This document shows positions 49,295-58,299 of a stretch of DNA of 64,000 bases, in pieces. The translations under genes were made by a program, and so were the position numbers. Origin of the DNA: Bacteroidota bacterium. GTDB taxonomy: Bacteria > Bacteroidota > Bacteroidia > AKYH767-A > OLB10. Where the stretch lies: positions 12,781 through 76,780 of the forward strand of contig JADKIC010000007.1 of NCBI GenBank assembly GCA_016721435.1, written 5' to 3'. The notes below the pieces were generated by a model, which was not told the DNA's origin, searched no databases, and saw only the letters and a list, made by a program, of their open reading frames with translations. Positions within the stretch are counted from its first letter, which is position 1; each line of letters starts with the position of its first letter.

Positions 49295-50610
49295 CTATGT
49301 TCTTTTTGAAATCAATAGTCTTTTCACCAAAATAATCGACAACGCAGCTAAGGCTAACAGTAAAAAAGCTCCACTCCAACTGAAAACATGAAACCATGGC
49401 TGAAGTTGCAACATCATTTTCGAGTGCGGGACATCTAGCTCCTGCATTTGAATAATCGCCTTTTTAACTCCGGCCCCAATGAGTGAAATCCAGAATACCA
49501 GCAACGAGAGCTGCACGAGATAAAACCAACTACGAAGCCATCCGGATATTTTACCTGCATCTTTTTGTACATGAACAGCATCAAAAATTACGGCAAGTAA
49601 AATCATCGTATTGATACCAATGGTAGTTCCCATCGCATGTGCTACGGTGATATGCGTGCCGTATATAAATTAATAGCCGGGATAGACATTAGCAAAGCCA
49701 TAAAAAGATTTAGAAAAACCCATAGATCCGCTGCCAGCAGAAAACGATAACTGTAATAATGAAGATGTTTTCGGGATTCTGAAAGTGAAGCTTTAAAATT
49801 AGATATTATCCGCAGAAGAATTACCCATTCGGTCATACTAACAGCATAGCCTATGTAACGAATATATGGTGCCGTAGGAAGAGTATATATATGATGACTC
49901 CAGTTGAACATTAAATTAAAAAGTCCTAAAAAATACATGCCAAAGGTAAGTTTGGATTTAGCGACTGATTTATCGCCGCTGATCCTCTCCATCAAATAAA
50001 TAGCTGACCCATAAATCATCTGATTCCAGCAACCTACCAGAGAACCATTGGCCTTCCATTGTACAATAGTATCACGAATGAAATTTTCCCTAAAATAGGG
50101 AATCACCCATAAATAATTTTCTATAAAAATGAAAAGGAAAAAAGCAATACCTGTTCCCCACATCCAGATATAAACGGGAGGAGATTTCAATTTCCATATA
50201 CTTGAAAAGTAATTCACCACCATCAACAACCAGGCTGCCAGTATGAATAACGACCATTCCTTTGGAAATTCCCAGTACTCCCTTCCTCCGAATTTACCAT
50301 TAAAATACGAAAAGAAAACACCGGCAATAGCAATGACCCATAACATGAGTTGTAATCGGGAGAGCTTTGGATAACGAATGGGGAGTCCGAGATTTTTCAA
50401 CCCATAAAAAACAGCTCCTGTTGCCCCTGTTAAAATCCAGAATAACATCGTTGACACATGCAGTGGACGTAGTTTTACAAAACCAAAGCTCTCTTTCCAT
50501 AAACCAGGATTGGTATAACTATGTACAGCCAACACACCGAAGTTGAGTCCGACAATCATCAAAATGAGTGCAAGGATAAAAAAGTTCCGATCAATCGATT
50601 CTTTCCACAT
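49295..50610 (-). CDS. norB: NorB-like nitric oxide reductase/haem-copper oxidase subunit (frameshifted)
   Basis: About 435 residues with some twelve hydrophobic helices. Haem ligands are seen in 'LRPLHVSTMLFW' (His51), 'MFNWSHHIYTLP' (His239-His240) and, after a frameshift near 49660, 'NLYT(HGTHITV)AHAMGTTIGIN'. The usual cNOR helix VI with His-x3-Glu-x3-Trp-Glu is replaced by 'NGSLVGCWNQMIYGSAIYL' (residues 188-205), so one FeB His and the conserved Glu are absent. Glu261 in 'SMTEWVILL' may play the other Glu role. The ATG overlaps the norC stop (TGATG). It probably reduces NO to N2O in the membrane, but the atypical site makes the reaction an inference. Confidence 0.8.
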
Positions 50611-51026
50611 CAGCGCATGGATTGAGAAATCATCCCATCTCTGCCGATCTCAAAAGATCGTGGATCAGCATTACCACAATTATCCACCGCAAATAGAAAT
50701 TCGTTCAGTAGCTTCAGCTCCTCCTCTGTCATGGCATATGCCGGCATTTGTCCTGAACCTGATTTTATCATGGCTGCTATATAACCGGGCCCTTTACCGG
50801 GTTTAGAATATACATCACTCAGGTCAGGACCTAAATAACCGCCTAATCCGTACAATTGATGACAAGCCTGACAATTGTAGTTTTGCCATATAAGTCGGCC
50901 CGCTGCTACGTTTTCCTCGTTTTCTGTTGTTGTGGCGCAAACAGTTCCGGTATAAAGATGCATACTGAATGAAATGAAAAGCAAACAGAAAACCAACATC
51001 GTATACCGGGCGTACTGCGCTTTCAT
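50610..51026 (-). CDS. norC: NorC-like cytochrome c subunit
   Basis: A 138-residue membrane-anchored cytochrome c. One hydrophobic helix spans residues 9-28. The haem motif CQACH (52-56) is followed by 'QLYGLGGYLGPDLSDVY', the NorC-type block, and a likely Met ligand in 'SGSGQMPAYAM'. It donates electrons to the NorB-like subunit. The stop overlaps the norB start by one base; the start is 4 bp after the tyrosine phenol-lyase-like gene, so all are one transcript. Confidence 0.88.
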   Translation of the reverse strand: MKAQYARYTMLVFCLLFISFSMHLYTGTVCATTTENEENVAAGRLIWQNYNCQACHQLYGLGGYLGPDLSDVYSKPGKGPGYIAAMIKSGSGQMPAYAMTEEELKLLNEFLFAVDNCGNADPRSFEIGRDGMISQSMR

Positions 51027-51030
51027 CTAT

Positions 51031-52413
51031 CTATAGTTTTTCAAATCTTGCCTGAAAGAAACGCAGATATTTGGGCTCATATATCATCTTGAGTCCTTTT
51101 ATCTTATCGCGGCGATCATAAACACGCAGCACACTTTCGGTAATTACATCCATATGTGCCTGTGTATATACCCTGCGTGGGCTGGTGAACCTGACCAACT
51201 CGAGCTTTGGATAATAATTATTCCCATCCGCTTTACGTCCTGCTGAAACAATTCCGCGCTCCATGGTTCGGACGCCGGAATCAATATAAAACTCGGCAGC
51301 TAAAGCCTGGGCAGGAAATTGACCTTGTTTTACATGCGGTAAAAAGGCCTTGGCATCAATAAAAATGCCATGACCGCCAATGGGCAATACGATTGGAATT
51401 CCACATTCCTTTAATTTATTCCCGAGATATTCTACTTGTCCAACACGGGCCTGCTGGTGTTTATCATTCAAACTTTCCTCAATACCAATGGCCATTGCTT
51501 CCATATCGCGCCCGGCCAGACCGCCATACGTGTGGAGCCCTTCATACACCACTACCAGATTCCGGGCTTCTTCAAAAACATCCCATTCATTGGTAGCCAT
51601 AAATCCACCGATATTCACCAGCGCATCCTTTTTCGCACTCATGGTGGCACCATCGGTTTGCGAACAGATCTCCAACACAATTTCTTTTATGGATTTTTTT
51701 TCATATCCCTTTTCCCGTTGCTGAATAAAAAAGGCATTCTCAGCAACGCGTGTCATATCCAGAATAACTCTCAACTTATGCTTCTTTGTATAAGCTCTGA
51801 GTTCCTTCAGGTTCTTAAGGCTAATCGGCTGACCTCCCGCCATATTTACGGTAACGCCTATCGTTATATAAGGAATACGCTTGACGCCATACTTCTTCAC
51901 CAGAACATCCAGCTTTTTTATATCCACATTGCCTTTAAAAGGATGCAGGCTGGCAGGATCATGCGCTTCGTCAATAATAATATCCGCGAAGGTTCCACCG
52001 GCCAATTCCTGATGCAGTCGTGTCGTCGTGAAATACATATTGCCGGGAACAACATCTCCTTTCTTAATCAGTATCTTCGAAAGGATATTTTCTGCTCCCC
52101 TACCCTGGTGAGTAGGGATCAGGTATTTATAACCATAATACTTTTTCACTGCCCGCTCGAGATTATAGTAATTTCTGCTGCCGGCATAAGCTTCATCACC
52201 ACGCATCATTCCGGCCCATTGCACATCACTCATGGCGGAGGTGCCGCTATCGGTTAACAAGTCGATATAAACATCTTCCGATTTGAGCAAAAAGGTATTA
52301 TATCCGGCGTCTCTGATCGCCTTCTTGCGCTGGGCGGATGTTGTCATTTTTAACAACTCCACCATTTTCATTTTATAAGGTTCCGCCCAGACGCCCCTTC
52401 TTCCTGCTTTCAT
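51031..52413 (-). CDS. tyrosine phenol-lyase-like beta-eliminating lyase
   Basis: A PLP enzyme of the tryptophanase/tyrosine phenol-lyase family, 460 residues. The Schiff-base lysine is in 'TMSAKKDALVNIGGF' (Lys262). Features that favour tyrosine phenol-lyase over tryptophanase are 'NMYFTTTRLHQE' near residue 130 (tryptophanases have FDTT), 'GVRTMERGIVSAGR' with Arg386 (tryptophanases have Ile in E-I-G) and 'YEPKYLRFFQARFEKL' at the end. It would cleave L-tyrosine to phenol, pyruvate and ammonia, reversibly. It sits inside an operon of nitric-oxide genes, 22 bp from the di-iron protein gene and 4 bp from norC. Subtype is from residues only. Confidence 0.82.
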   Translation of the reverse strand: MKAGRRGVWAEPYKMKMVELLKMTTSAQRKKAIRDAGYNTFLLKSEDVYIDLLTDSGTSAMSDVQWAGMMRGDEAYAGSRNYYNLERAVKKYYGYKYLIPTHQGRGAENILSKILIKKGDVVPGNMYFTTTRLHQELAGGTFADIIIDEAHDPASLHPFKGNVDIKKLDVLVKKYGVKRIPYITIGVTVNMAGGQPISLKNLKELRAYTKKHKLRVILDMTRVAENAFFIQQREKGYEKKSIKEIVLEICSQTDGATMSAKKDALVNIGGFMATNEWDVFEEARNLVVVYEGLHTYGGLAGRDMEAMAIGIEESLNDKHQQARVGQVEYLGNKLKECGIPIVLPIGGHGIFIDAKAFLPHVKQGQFPAQALAAEFYIDSGVRTMERGIVSAGRKADGNNYYPKLELVRFTSPRRVYTQAHMDVITESVLRVYDRRDKIKGLKMIYEPKYLRFFQARFEKL

Positions 52414-52434
52414 AAGCTCAAATTCATTTTTAAA

Positions 52435-53152
52435 TTATCTCAATTCGTACTCCATTTCAATAGCCTTTGGAAATAAAATATTATTTTCCAAATGAATATG
52501 TTTATGCAGATCTATCTCAAAATCTTTGAGCATGGAATAGGCAACTCTGTAAGTAGTGCAACCATCATCGGGAACACAATATCCATCCGTCACTTCTCCG
52601 ATCCGCGCAAACCGGTCACCCTCTGTTTCATGCTCTCTTTCCATGACACGAATAGGTGCCTGCACACTAAATCCACCTGCTGAAAAAGGGACGCCGTTTC
52701 GCTGGTCATCTTCCAATCGTCTTACAAGGAAACAGAATATTTTCCTCTTTCATCATATGATCCATAAGATTGGCAGCACCTTGTGTGAACAATTCATTCA
52801 CCTCAAACAGTTCAGGGTGATTTCCCCCATGCACCCTGCATAGCTTTTCAAGAAATTCACCGATCACCGGAACTTGCGTCCGGACATACTGATGATGTTT
52901 TGACAAGATATAATCAATGAGACGGTTCAGATCCCATTCATTGAACCCGTCCTCAGTATCAGGTACTGCGACTACGGAATTAAGCTCTTCCAAAATACTA
53001 TTTGAATCAATATTCATTTTACTGCATACATCACGCAGCATACGGTTACCTCTACAACAAAAATCGATTCCATGTGCATTAAACACACCAGCAGTCCGGT
53101 AATCACCTGCCACGATAGCTCCAACAGTTAACTCATCATTAATCTTTCCCAT
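52435..53152 (-). CDS. RIC/ScdA/YtfE-type di-iron repair protein (frameshifted)
   Basis: Repair-of-iron-centres protein that helps cells survive NO damage. N-terminal ScdA_N domain: 'VGAIVAGDYRTAGVFNAHGIDFCCRGNR'. The haemerythrin-like domain has His/Glu ligands in 'ILSKHHQYVRTQ', 'RVHGGNHPEL', 'NLMDHMMKEENILFP', 'REHETEGDRF' and 'DLHKHIHLENNILFPKA'. The frame breaks near 52710 ('ILFP' then 'RLEDDQRNG'); the two parts join with one indel. Joined length of about 240 residues is normal. It is the second gene of the operon, 84 bp after the haemoglobin gene. Confidence 0.9.
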
Positions 53153-53236
53153 ATTTAATTTATTTTTTATTTTGTTACTTTCTTTATTTATAATTCACAG
53201 TCCGGATAACAGGCTGAAGTTGAATCCCCCTTCAAA

Positions 53237-53611
53237 TTAACCGGACAGATGTTCTGAAGAACACAGTTTAGCACTGAAAATGCCTGCAATCGACCTTGCT
53301 CTCAACTTTGCCTCGTCTGCCATATCACCCTTAAACAATTCATCAATCGTTTTTTCAAAAAGAAATATCCATCTTTCAAAATGTTCCTTTGTCAGTGACA
53401 TGTACTGATGTGGAGGAAATGGCTGACCAAAATAGGTCCGCTCCTTAAACAATAAAGTTTGCCAGAAACGCACCATCTTTTCCAGGTGAACATCCCATTT
53501 ATTATTGATCACGCCATTGAATATATTTCCAAGCAGGTCATCTTCGCGTATCTTGAGATAAAACGAATCAACAAAGGATTTAATATCATTCAGATCGGTA
53601 ATATCTTTCAT
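53237..53611 (-). CDS. group III truncated haemoglobin
   Basis: A 2-on-2 globin of 124 residues. 'DIKSFVDSFYLKIREDDLLGNIFN' is the N-terminal family block; 'HLEKMVRFWQTLLF' and 'PPHQYMSLTKEHFERW' carry the distal region and the proximal His. It binds O2 or NO and is often part of NO or hypoxia responses. It is the first gene of the operon. It starts 80 bp from the predicted -7 element. Confidence 0.92.
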   Translation of the reverse strand: MKDITDLNDIKSFVDSFYLKIREDDLLGNIFNGVINNKWDVHLEKMVRFWQTLLFKERTYFGQPFPPHQYMSLTKEHFERWIFLFEKTIDELFKGDMADEAKLRARSIAGIFSAKLCSSEHLSG

Positions 53612-53690
53612 AAGCGGTTCACCTTCAGATTAACTAATCGCCAGACAGCAAATAGCCTGTAAGGCAACAATCTTCCTTCTTTTACAAGCA

Positions 53691-53698
53691 CAAAGGTT
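53691..53698 (-). promoter_or_regulatory. -7 element of the NO operon (AACCTTTG)
   Basis: CAAAGGTT on plus reads AACCTTTG on minus, one mismatch from TAnnTTTG. It has no clear -33 partner, which fits an activator-dependent promoter. The FNR-type box is centred 33 bp upstream of its centre. Confidence 0.5.
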
Positions 53699-53721
53699 CG
53701 TAGTATCCATCGTCAAAAAAA

Positions 53722-53733
53722 TGATCAATATCA
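53722..53733. promoter_or_regulatory. Fnr-type operator TGAT-CAAT-ATCA
   Basis: A perfect inverted repeat, extended by A and T to ATGAT-N4-ATCAT, closely like the E. coli FNR consensus TTGAT-N4-ATCAA. It lies between the NO operon (leftward) and the Crp/Fnr gene (rightward). Its centre is about 40 bp from the predicted transcription start of the operon, the position for a class II activator. Confidence 0.65.
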
Positions 53734-53763
53734 TATTCATCGCACTATTGCCTCATAAAATAC

Positions 53764-53771
53764 TAACTTTG
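53764..53771 (+). promoter_or_regulatory. -7 element (TAACTTTG) for the Crp/Fnr gene
   Basis: Exact TAnnTTTG match, 110 bp before the Crp/Fnr start. The Fnr-type box is 40 bp upstream (centre to centre), so the regulator may also control itself. Confidence 0.5.
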
Positions 53772-53881
53772 TAATAATTGACATTGCTATATAATTTTAA
53801 GAAATATTATCCACATTTATAGGAAAACTTAAAGAGACCTCCCTTAAAACCTAAAGAAATATGAGGAAGAAAACGATAAAT

Positions 53882-54573
53882 ATGGACTGCTTTAATTGCG
53901 AATCAGGTTACATTCTGTTTTTTGCAAGATAAGTGACAATGATGTACTGAATGTCAACCTTAATAAGAACCGTTTCGTTTATAATAAGGGGGACATTTTG
54001 TTCCACAGAGACACACTTCCGCTCGGAATTTTCATCATTGAAAAAGGAAAAGTTAAAATTTATAAATATGCAGGAAACGGTAGAGATCAAATTGTGCGAC
54101 TTACTAAACCGGGAGACATTATTGGCTACCGCGCATTATTAAATAGCAGGCCTTATTCATCCACTGCTGAAGCAATTGAAGAAACCGTTGTTTGTTTTTT
54201 AAGTAAGGATTTATTCATGGACATCATGAAAAACAACAACAGTGTCAATGAAAACATCCTTAAATTAATGACTAAAGAACTGGATCACACCGAAACATTG
54301 CTTTGTGAAAATCATTTTAAGTCAGTAAGGGCAAGAGTGGCTGATATGATTTTGTATATTAAAGAAAAATACGGTTTTGAAAAAGATAATATCACTATTA
54401 ATATTACTTTATCCCGTAGCGATTTATCATCATTGGTTGGAACGGCAACGGAAACACTTATCCGAACTTTGATTACTTTGAAAGAAGAACAAATAATAGA
54501 CTTTTCCGGGAAGAGAATACAGATCAAAGATCAAAAAAAACTAATACAGGCTGCACAAAGAAAGGAATCTTAA
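53882..54573 (+). CDS. Crp/Fnr family transcription regulator (5' frameshift)
   Basis: About 230 residues. The natural ATG at 53882 gives 'MDCFNCES', then one indel near 53905 leads to 'LHSVFCKISDNDVLNVNLNKN'. Cys3, Cys6 and Cys15 form a CxxC...C group like those of FNR-type proteins, a hint of redox or NO sensing through Fe-S. The cyclic-nucleotide-type beta barrel runs from 'GDILFHRDTLPLGIFIIEKGKVKIYK' to about residue 115. The C-terminal HTH is 'ITLSRSDLSSLVGTATETLIRTLITLKEE'. It is the obvious candidate for binding the two TGAT-N4-ATCA boxes beside it. Confidence 0.9.
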
Positions 54574-54691
54574 TAACCTGTCACCTTTAGAATTTGTCAA
54601 ATTAAATAATGCAGTTTAATGTTTTTTTAAACTGCTTTCCGTCTTTGCTAAAAGAAATATTCTTTTTAATGTTAAAATATACTGTGAATTG

Positions 54692-54703
54692 TGATGATCA
54701 TCA
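54692..54703. promoter_or_regulatory. Fnr-type operator TGAT-GATC-ATCA
   Basis: A fully palindromic 12-mer with the same half-sites as the box at 53722-53733. It lies 33 bp (centre to centre) from the -7 element at 54727-54734, the same distance as in the NO operon promoter. Confidence 0.65.
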
Positions 54704-54726
54704 TTTTAACCGAGAAACAATCTTCG

Positions 54727-54734
54727 TAATTTTG
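54727..54734 (+). promoter_or_regulatory. -7 element (TAATTTTG) of the 599-residue gene
   Basis: Exact TAnnTTTG match, 23 bp before the ATG at 54758. There is no clear -33 element at the normal distance, in keeping with activation by the upstream box. Confidence 0.55.
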
Positions 54735-54757
54735 CCTGCTTCTGAAAAACAAAACGA

Positions 54758-56557
54758 ATGATTCCCAACCATCAACATACTTTTCATATTCCGGTAATGG
54801 GCTTAGGCTTTACGATTGACAGTCCGGCGAAAATCGCCAAATACGGTATTTCATCGGTCATCTCCATTATGGAAGATGAATTAATTGAAAGTATGCGGGC
54901 TTTCTATTGCAAGGCTTACGGGATTACGTACCAGCCGATTAAACAAAATGAAGAAGATTATCGGGCGCGACGCATTACAGCCTATCTGAATACAATCAAT
55001 CAGGTGGTGAACATACAGTTTGAAACCCTGAAGAAATCATCCTTCTCACCGGATTCAGAACTCAGCAGATACTTTGAATTACTTCCCGATTCTTCCCCTC
55101 TGCGTAAACGTTTTATCGCCATGTGCGCAATGCCCGAAGGAATAGAAAAGACTTCTGTTCAGCAGGAATTAAGAAGCGCAATGAAACCCGGATCTATCGA
55201 TGTAAATATCATGGCAAAGGCCGATCGGTTGGGATACTCAGAAGATGGAAAGGAGTTATTACCGGAGTTTTCTAACGCACTTTCGTCCCTGAGAGGATTT
55301 GCAAAGAGTGATTTAAAATCTTCATTGGTTATCTCCGCAGGATATAATCCCCGGTTGTATTCATACATCGGTCAATTTAAAGATTTCTTTCCGGATGAAA
55401 ATGGAATGCTGACGAAAAAAATAGTTTTAAAAGTAAGTGATTATCGCTCGGCACAGATTCAGGGATTACTGTTGGCTAAAAAAGGAATTTGGGTATCAGA
55501 ATTCAGAGTGGAATCAGGGTTAAACTGTGGCGGACATGCCTTCCCTACTGAAGGTCTGCTTACAGGACCCATTCTGGAAGAATTTAAGGAAAAAAAAGAA
55601 AGCCTGAGGGAAGCATTGAAGAATCAATGTAATACAGCATGGGAAGGATTGGGCATTCCTCATGACCATTTCAACTATGAAATTACTTATTCGGCGCAGG
55701 GCGGCATCGGTACCTTTGAAGAAGATACCTTTCTCAGGAAACACTACCAACTTGATTATACCGGTTGGGGAAGTCCTTTTCTTTTAGTGCCTGAATGTAC
55801 CAATGTAGATGAAGAAACATTGAAGAAACTTACCCAAGCTGAACCTTCTGACTACTATTTAAGCTATGCCTCACCGTTAGGCGTTCCGTTTTACAACTTC
55901 AGGCTATCAAGTGCCAATACGGAAAGGATAAACCGCATAAAGGCAAATCGCCCCGGCTCCCCTTGCTATAAAAAACATCTGGCGTCCAATACTGAATTTA
56001 CTACCGAAACAATCTGTACTGCTTCTCGGGAGTACCAGCAGCTAAAAATAAAATCCGTCACTGAAAGCGCTGTTTCTGAAGAAGAAAAAGCAGCACAAAT
56101 TAAAAGGATCACTGAAAAAGAATGTTTATGTGAAGGACTTTCAACAGCCACTTTGCTAAAGAACAAATTACCACTCTCACACAAACTGAAATCAGTGAGT
56201 ATCTGCCCCGGTCCCAATATGGCTTTTTTTAGTCGAATTGCCACCTTAGAAGAAATGTGCGGACATATCTATGGAAGAACCAATCTCATCAGTAAAAAAC
56301 GTCCGCATTTATTTATCAACGAGCTTAAATTGTATGTTGACTACTTTAAAAGGCAGATGGCTTCAAATCCCTTATCAAATCAGGAATTAAAATATCTGAA
56401 CAATTTCAAAAACAATCTTCTGAAAGGAATTGACTACTACAAAAATCTGTTTTTAACAATTCAGAACCTGACTGTAAGTACAACTGAAAACATGATTCTT
56501 CAACTACGGGAATTTGAAGAACAACTCCAGAATGAAGAAGCGTTTGTGATCGGTTAA
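54758..56557 (+). CDS. uncharacterised 599-residue protein of the NO/anaerobic locus
   Basis: I do not recognise a named family. It is soluble-looking, with no signal peptide or membrane segment. N-terminal 'HIPVMGLGFTIDSPAKIAKYGISSVISIMEDELIE' is reminiscent of FMN-binding TIM-barrel proteins, as is 'IVLKVSDYRSAQIQGLLLAKKGIWVSEF' followed by 'SGLNCGGHAFPTEG' around residues 225-265; this is only a resemblance. The C-terminal half has Cys near residues 403, 419, 457, 459, 482 and 501 ('ECLCEGL', 'SICPGPNMAF', 'EEMCGHIYGR'), suitable for an Fe-S cluster. The last about 80 residues look alpha-helical. The promoter carries the same Fnr-type box and spacing as the NO operon. Confidence 0.75.
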   Translation: MIPNHQHTFHIPVMGLGFTIDSPAKIAKYGISSVISIMEDELIESMRAFYCKAYGITYQPIKQNEEDYRARRITAYLNTINQVVNIQFETLKKSSFSPDSELSRYFELLPDSSPLRKRFIAMCAMPEGIEKTSVQQELRSAMKPGSIDVNIMAKADRLGYSEDGKELLPEFSNALSSLRGFAKSDLKSSLVISAGYNPRLYSYIGQFKDFFPDENGMLTKKIVLKVSDYRSAQIQGLLLAKKGIWVSEFRVESGLNCGGHAFPTEGLLTGPILEEFKEKKESLREALKNQCNTAWEGLGIPHDHFNYEITYSAQGGIGTFEEDTFLRKHYQLDYTGWGSPFLLVPECTNVDEETLKKLTQAEPSDYYLSYASPLGVPFYNFRLSSANTERINRIKANRPGSPCYKKHLASNTEFTTETICTASREYQQLKIKSVTESAVSEEEKAAQIKRITEKECLCEGLSTATLLKNKLPLSHKLKSVSICPGPNMAFFSRIATLEEMCGHIYGRTNLISKKRPHLFINELKLYVDYFKRQMASNPLSNQELKYLNNFKNNLLKGIDYYKNLFLTIQNLTVSTTENMILQLREFEEQLQNEEAFVIG

Positions 56558-56702
56558 AATAATTTTACACGGATTCATTCTATTCTAAACTATCGTTACA
56601 ATGGATTATTATAACAAATCTTAACAGGTCCTCCTTCGCTAAAGGTTCGGAGGACAAGCATAAAAAATCTGCGGCCTACCTTTCTAAAACAAACCTGTAT
56701 AA

Positions 56703-58131
56703 TTATTTTTCTACCACACAGCGAGCGAAATAATTGCGACCGGAGCTATCGGTGGCTTTAATAAAGTACAGACCTGAATGAATACCTGATACGTCAATCG
56801 TCTGTGATCTACCACCGCGTTGAGTGTTGATTAATTTTCCGGATACATCAAACAGTTCAACAACAGCTACATCTTGTCCTGCGGGAAGATGAATAGTTAG
56901 AGTCGATTGTACCGGATTGGGGTATATGAACATTTCTTCATTCGAAATTTCTGTCAGTCCGGTCGTAGCAGGATTCACGGCAATAATTTTAATGCCGGTC
57001 CAGTTGGATGAAAAGGATAGCCGTAACAATATACGCCAGGTAAACGGTATCATTGCTGAAATCCAATCCCCAGGTACCGATGTTGTTGTTTACTCCACCG
57101 TAAAAGGAACAGGAGTCGGGTTGTGTGGGATCAGACACATCTAACACCAGCAAATCTCCTCGACCGGTTGCGGTGTATACCAACTGCTGCTGCTCATCAT
57201 ACCGCAATTCATTCGCATGCCCCTCTGCAGCCGCCCATATAAAAGGATTATTGGTCGGTGCCGGCCACGAGGGACCTTTCCAGGAACCGGTAAGGCCCAC
57301 AGCGCCCGCATTGGAGATATCCAGTACTTCAAAACCCTGATAATCCACAGCGACATAGGCCAGGCCTTCATGCAGCACCACATTATTATAAGCCGTAGCA
57401 AATCCCACCATCGAAGGATTACAAAATTGGGCGATTTGTACCGGAGCCGTTTTATTCGTCACATCAATCACCCGAAAACCTCCTCTGTCGAAGCAGGCAA
57501 AGACGGTATCGTTACGTACTGCTAATCCCCGCACATTGAATTTCACCGAATCATTACTTGTCGGAGGAACGCCATGCGGGTAGGCCATAGAAGGAAGATA
57601 GGTGGACTTCCAGGTAACATTATTCGCATCGCTGATATCGAGAATGATCAATCCATTGTACATTCCGCCCAGGTAAGCATAACTGCCTTCTATCTCCACA
57701 GCACCACAACCTCCTATCGGGAAAGGAGAATACCATGTATCCGTGATAAATGCATTATAAGGATTACTGATATCGATGATGGCCAAAGCTGCTCCCTGTG
57801 CAGGGGTGTCATAGATATTTCCCAACGCGAGATACAACTGACTGTCTACCTGTGTCAGACTTATCACATGGTATCCGTTGAAAGCACTCGCGGGAATCGT
57901 ATCAATGGGAACAGGCAATGCAGGGTTGGAGATATCCGCAATCTTCAATCCTCCTTCTTTCGAAGCGACGTACATAAACGGTCGTCCTGTATTATCCTTT
58001 CTTACCGTAAAAGTACTTTGAGTAAATACAGAGGGCAACTCCCCTACTGACTGCAAACTTGTGAGACATTGTGCGGTAGCCGTTCCTGCAGTAAAAAATA
58101 CCGCCAGGACAAAGAGAAGGATAGATTTCAT
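56703..58131 (-). CDS. LVIVD-repeat beta-propeller protein with type IX secretion signal (frameshifted)
   Basis: Signal peptide 'MKSILLFVLAVFFTAGTATA', then LVIVD-type blades: 'GLKIADISNPALPVPID', 'LAIIDISNPYNAFITD', 'LIILDISDANNV', 'FRVIDVTNKTAPVQI', 'FEVLDISNAGAVGL' and 'LLVLDVSDPTQPDS'. The frame from 58131 ends at 56989; the other, from 57053, continues 'IIAVNPATTGLTEISNEEMFIYPNPVQSTLTI', a type A sorting domain ending 'GLYFIKATDSSGRNYFARCVVEK'. One indel near 57010-57030 separates them. It is probably a surface or released protein; substrate unknown. Confidence 0.85.
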
Positions 58132-58299
58132 GAAGAAAGAATTTTGAAACGTAAAGTTAAAATTTTTGAAAGCAGTAGCAAATGAATTTTGAAAATTTGA
58201 AAACGGGTAAGGTTCAAACCGGCTTTCTATCTGCGTTTCATTGCTGCTGATCTTCTGAACCAGATTAGGTTTGGATATCTATACTTTTAATTTCAGATT
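58132..58299. other. intergenic region between lspA and the LVIVD gene
   Basis: Short AT-rich spacer; 'TTTGAAAATTTGAAAACGGG' at 58191-58210 resembles the GATTTGAAGATGGG repeats. No gene seen. Confidence 0.4.

Noticed and set aside
51031..52413. Naming the lyase tnaA (tryptophanase)
   Set aside because: The FTTTR and MERG residues match tyrosine phenol-lyases; tryptophanases usually have FDTT and EIG at these points.
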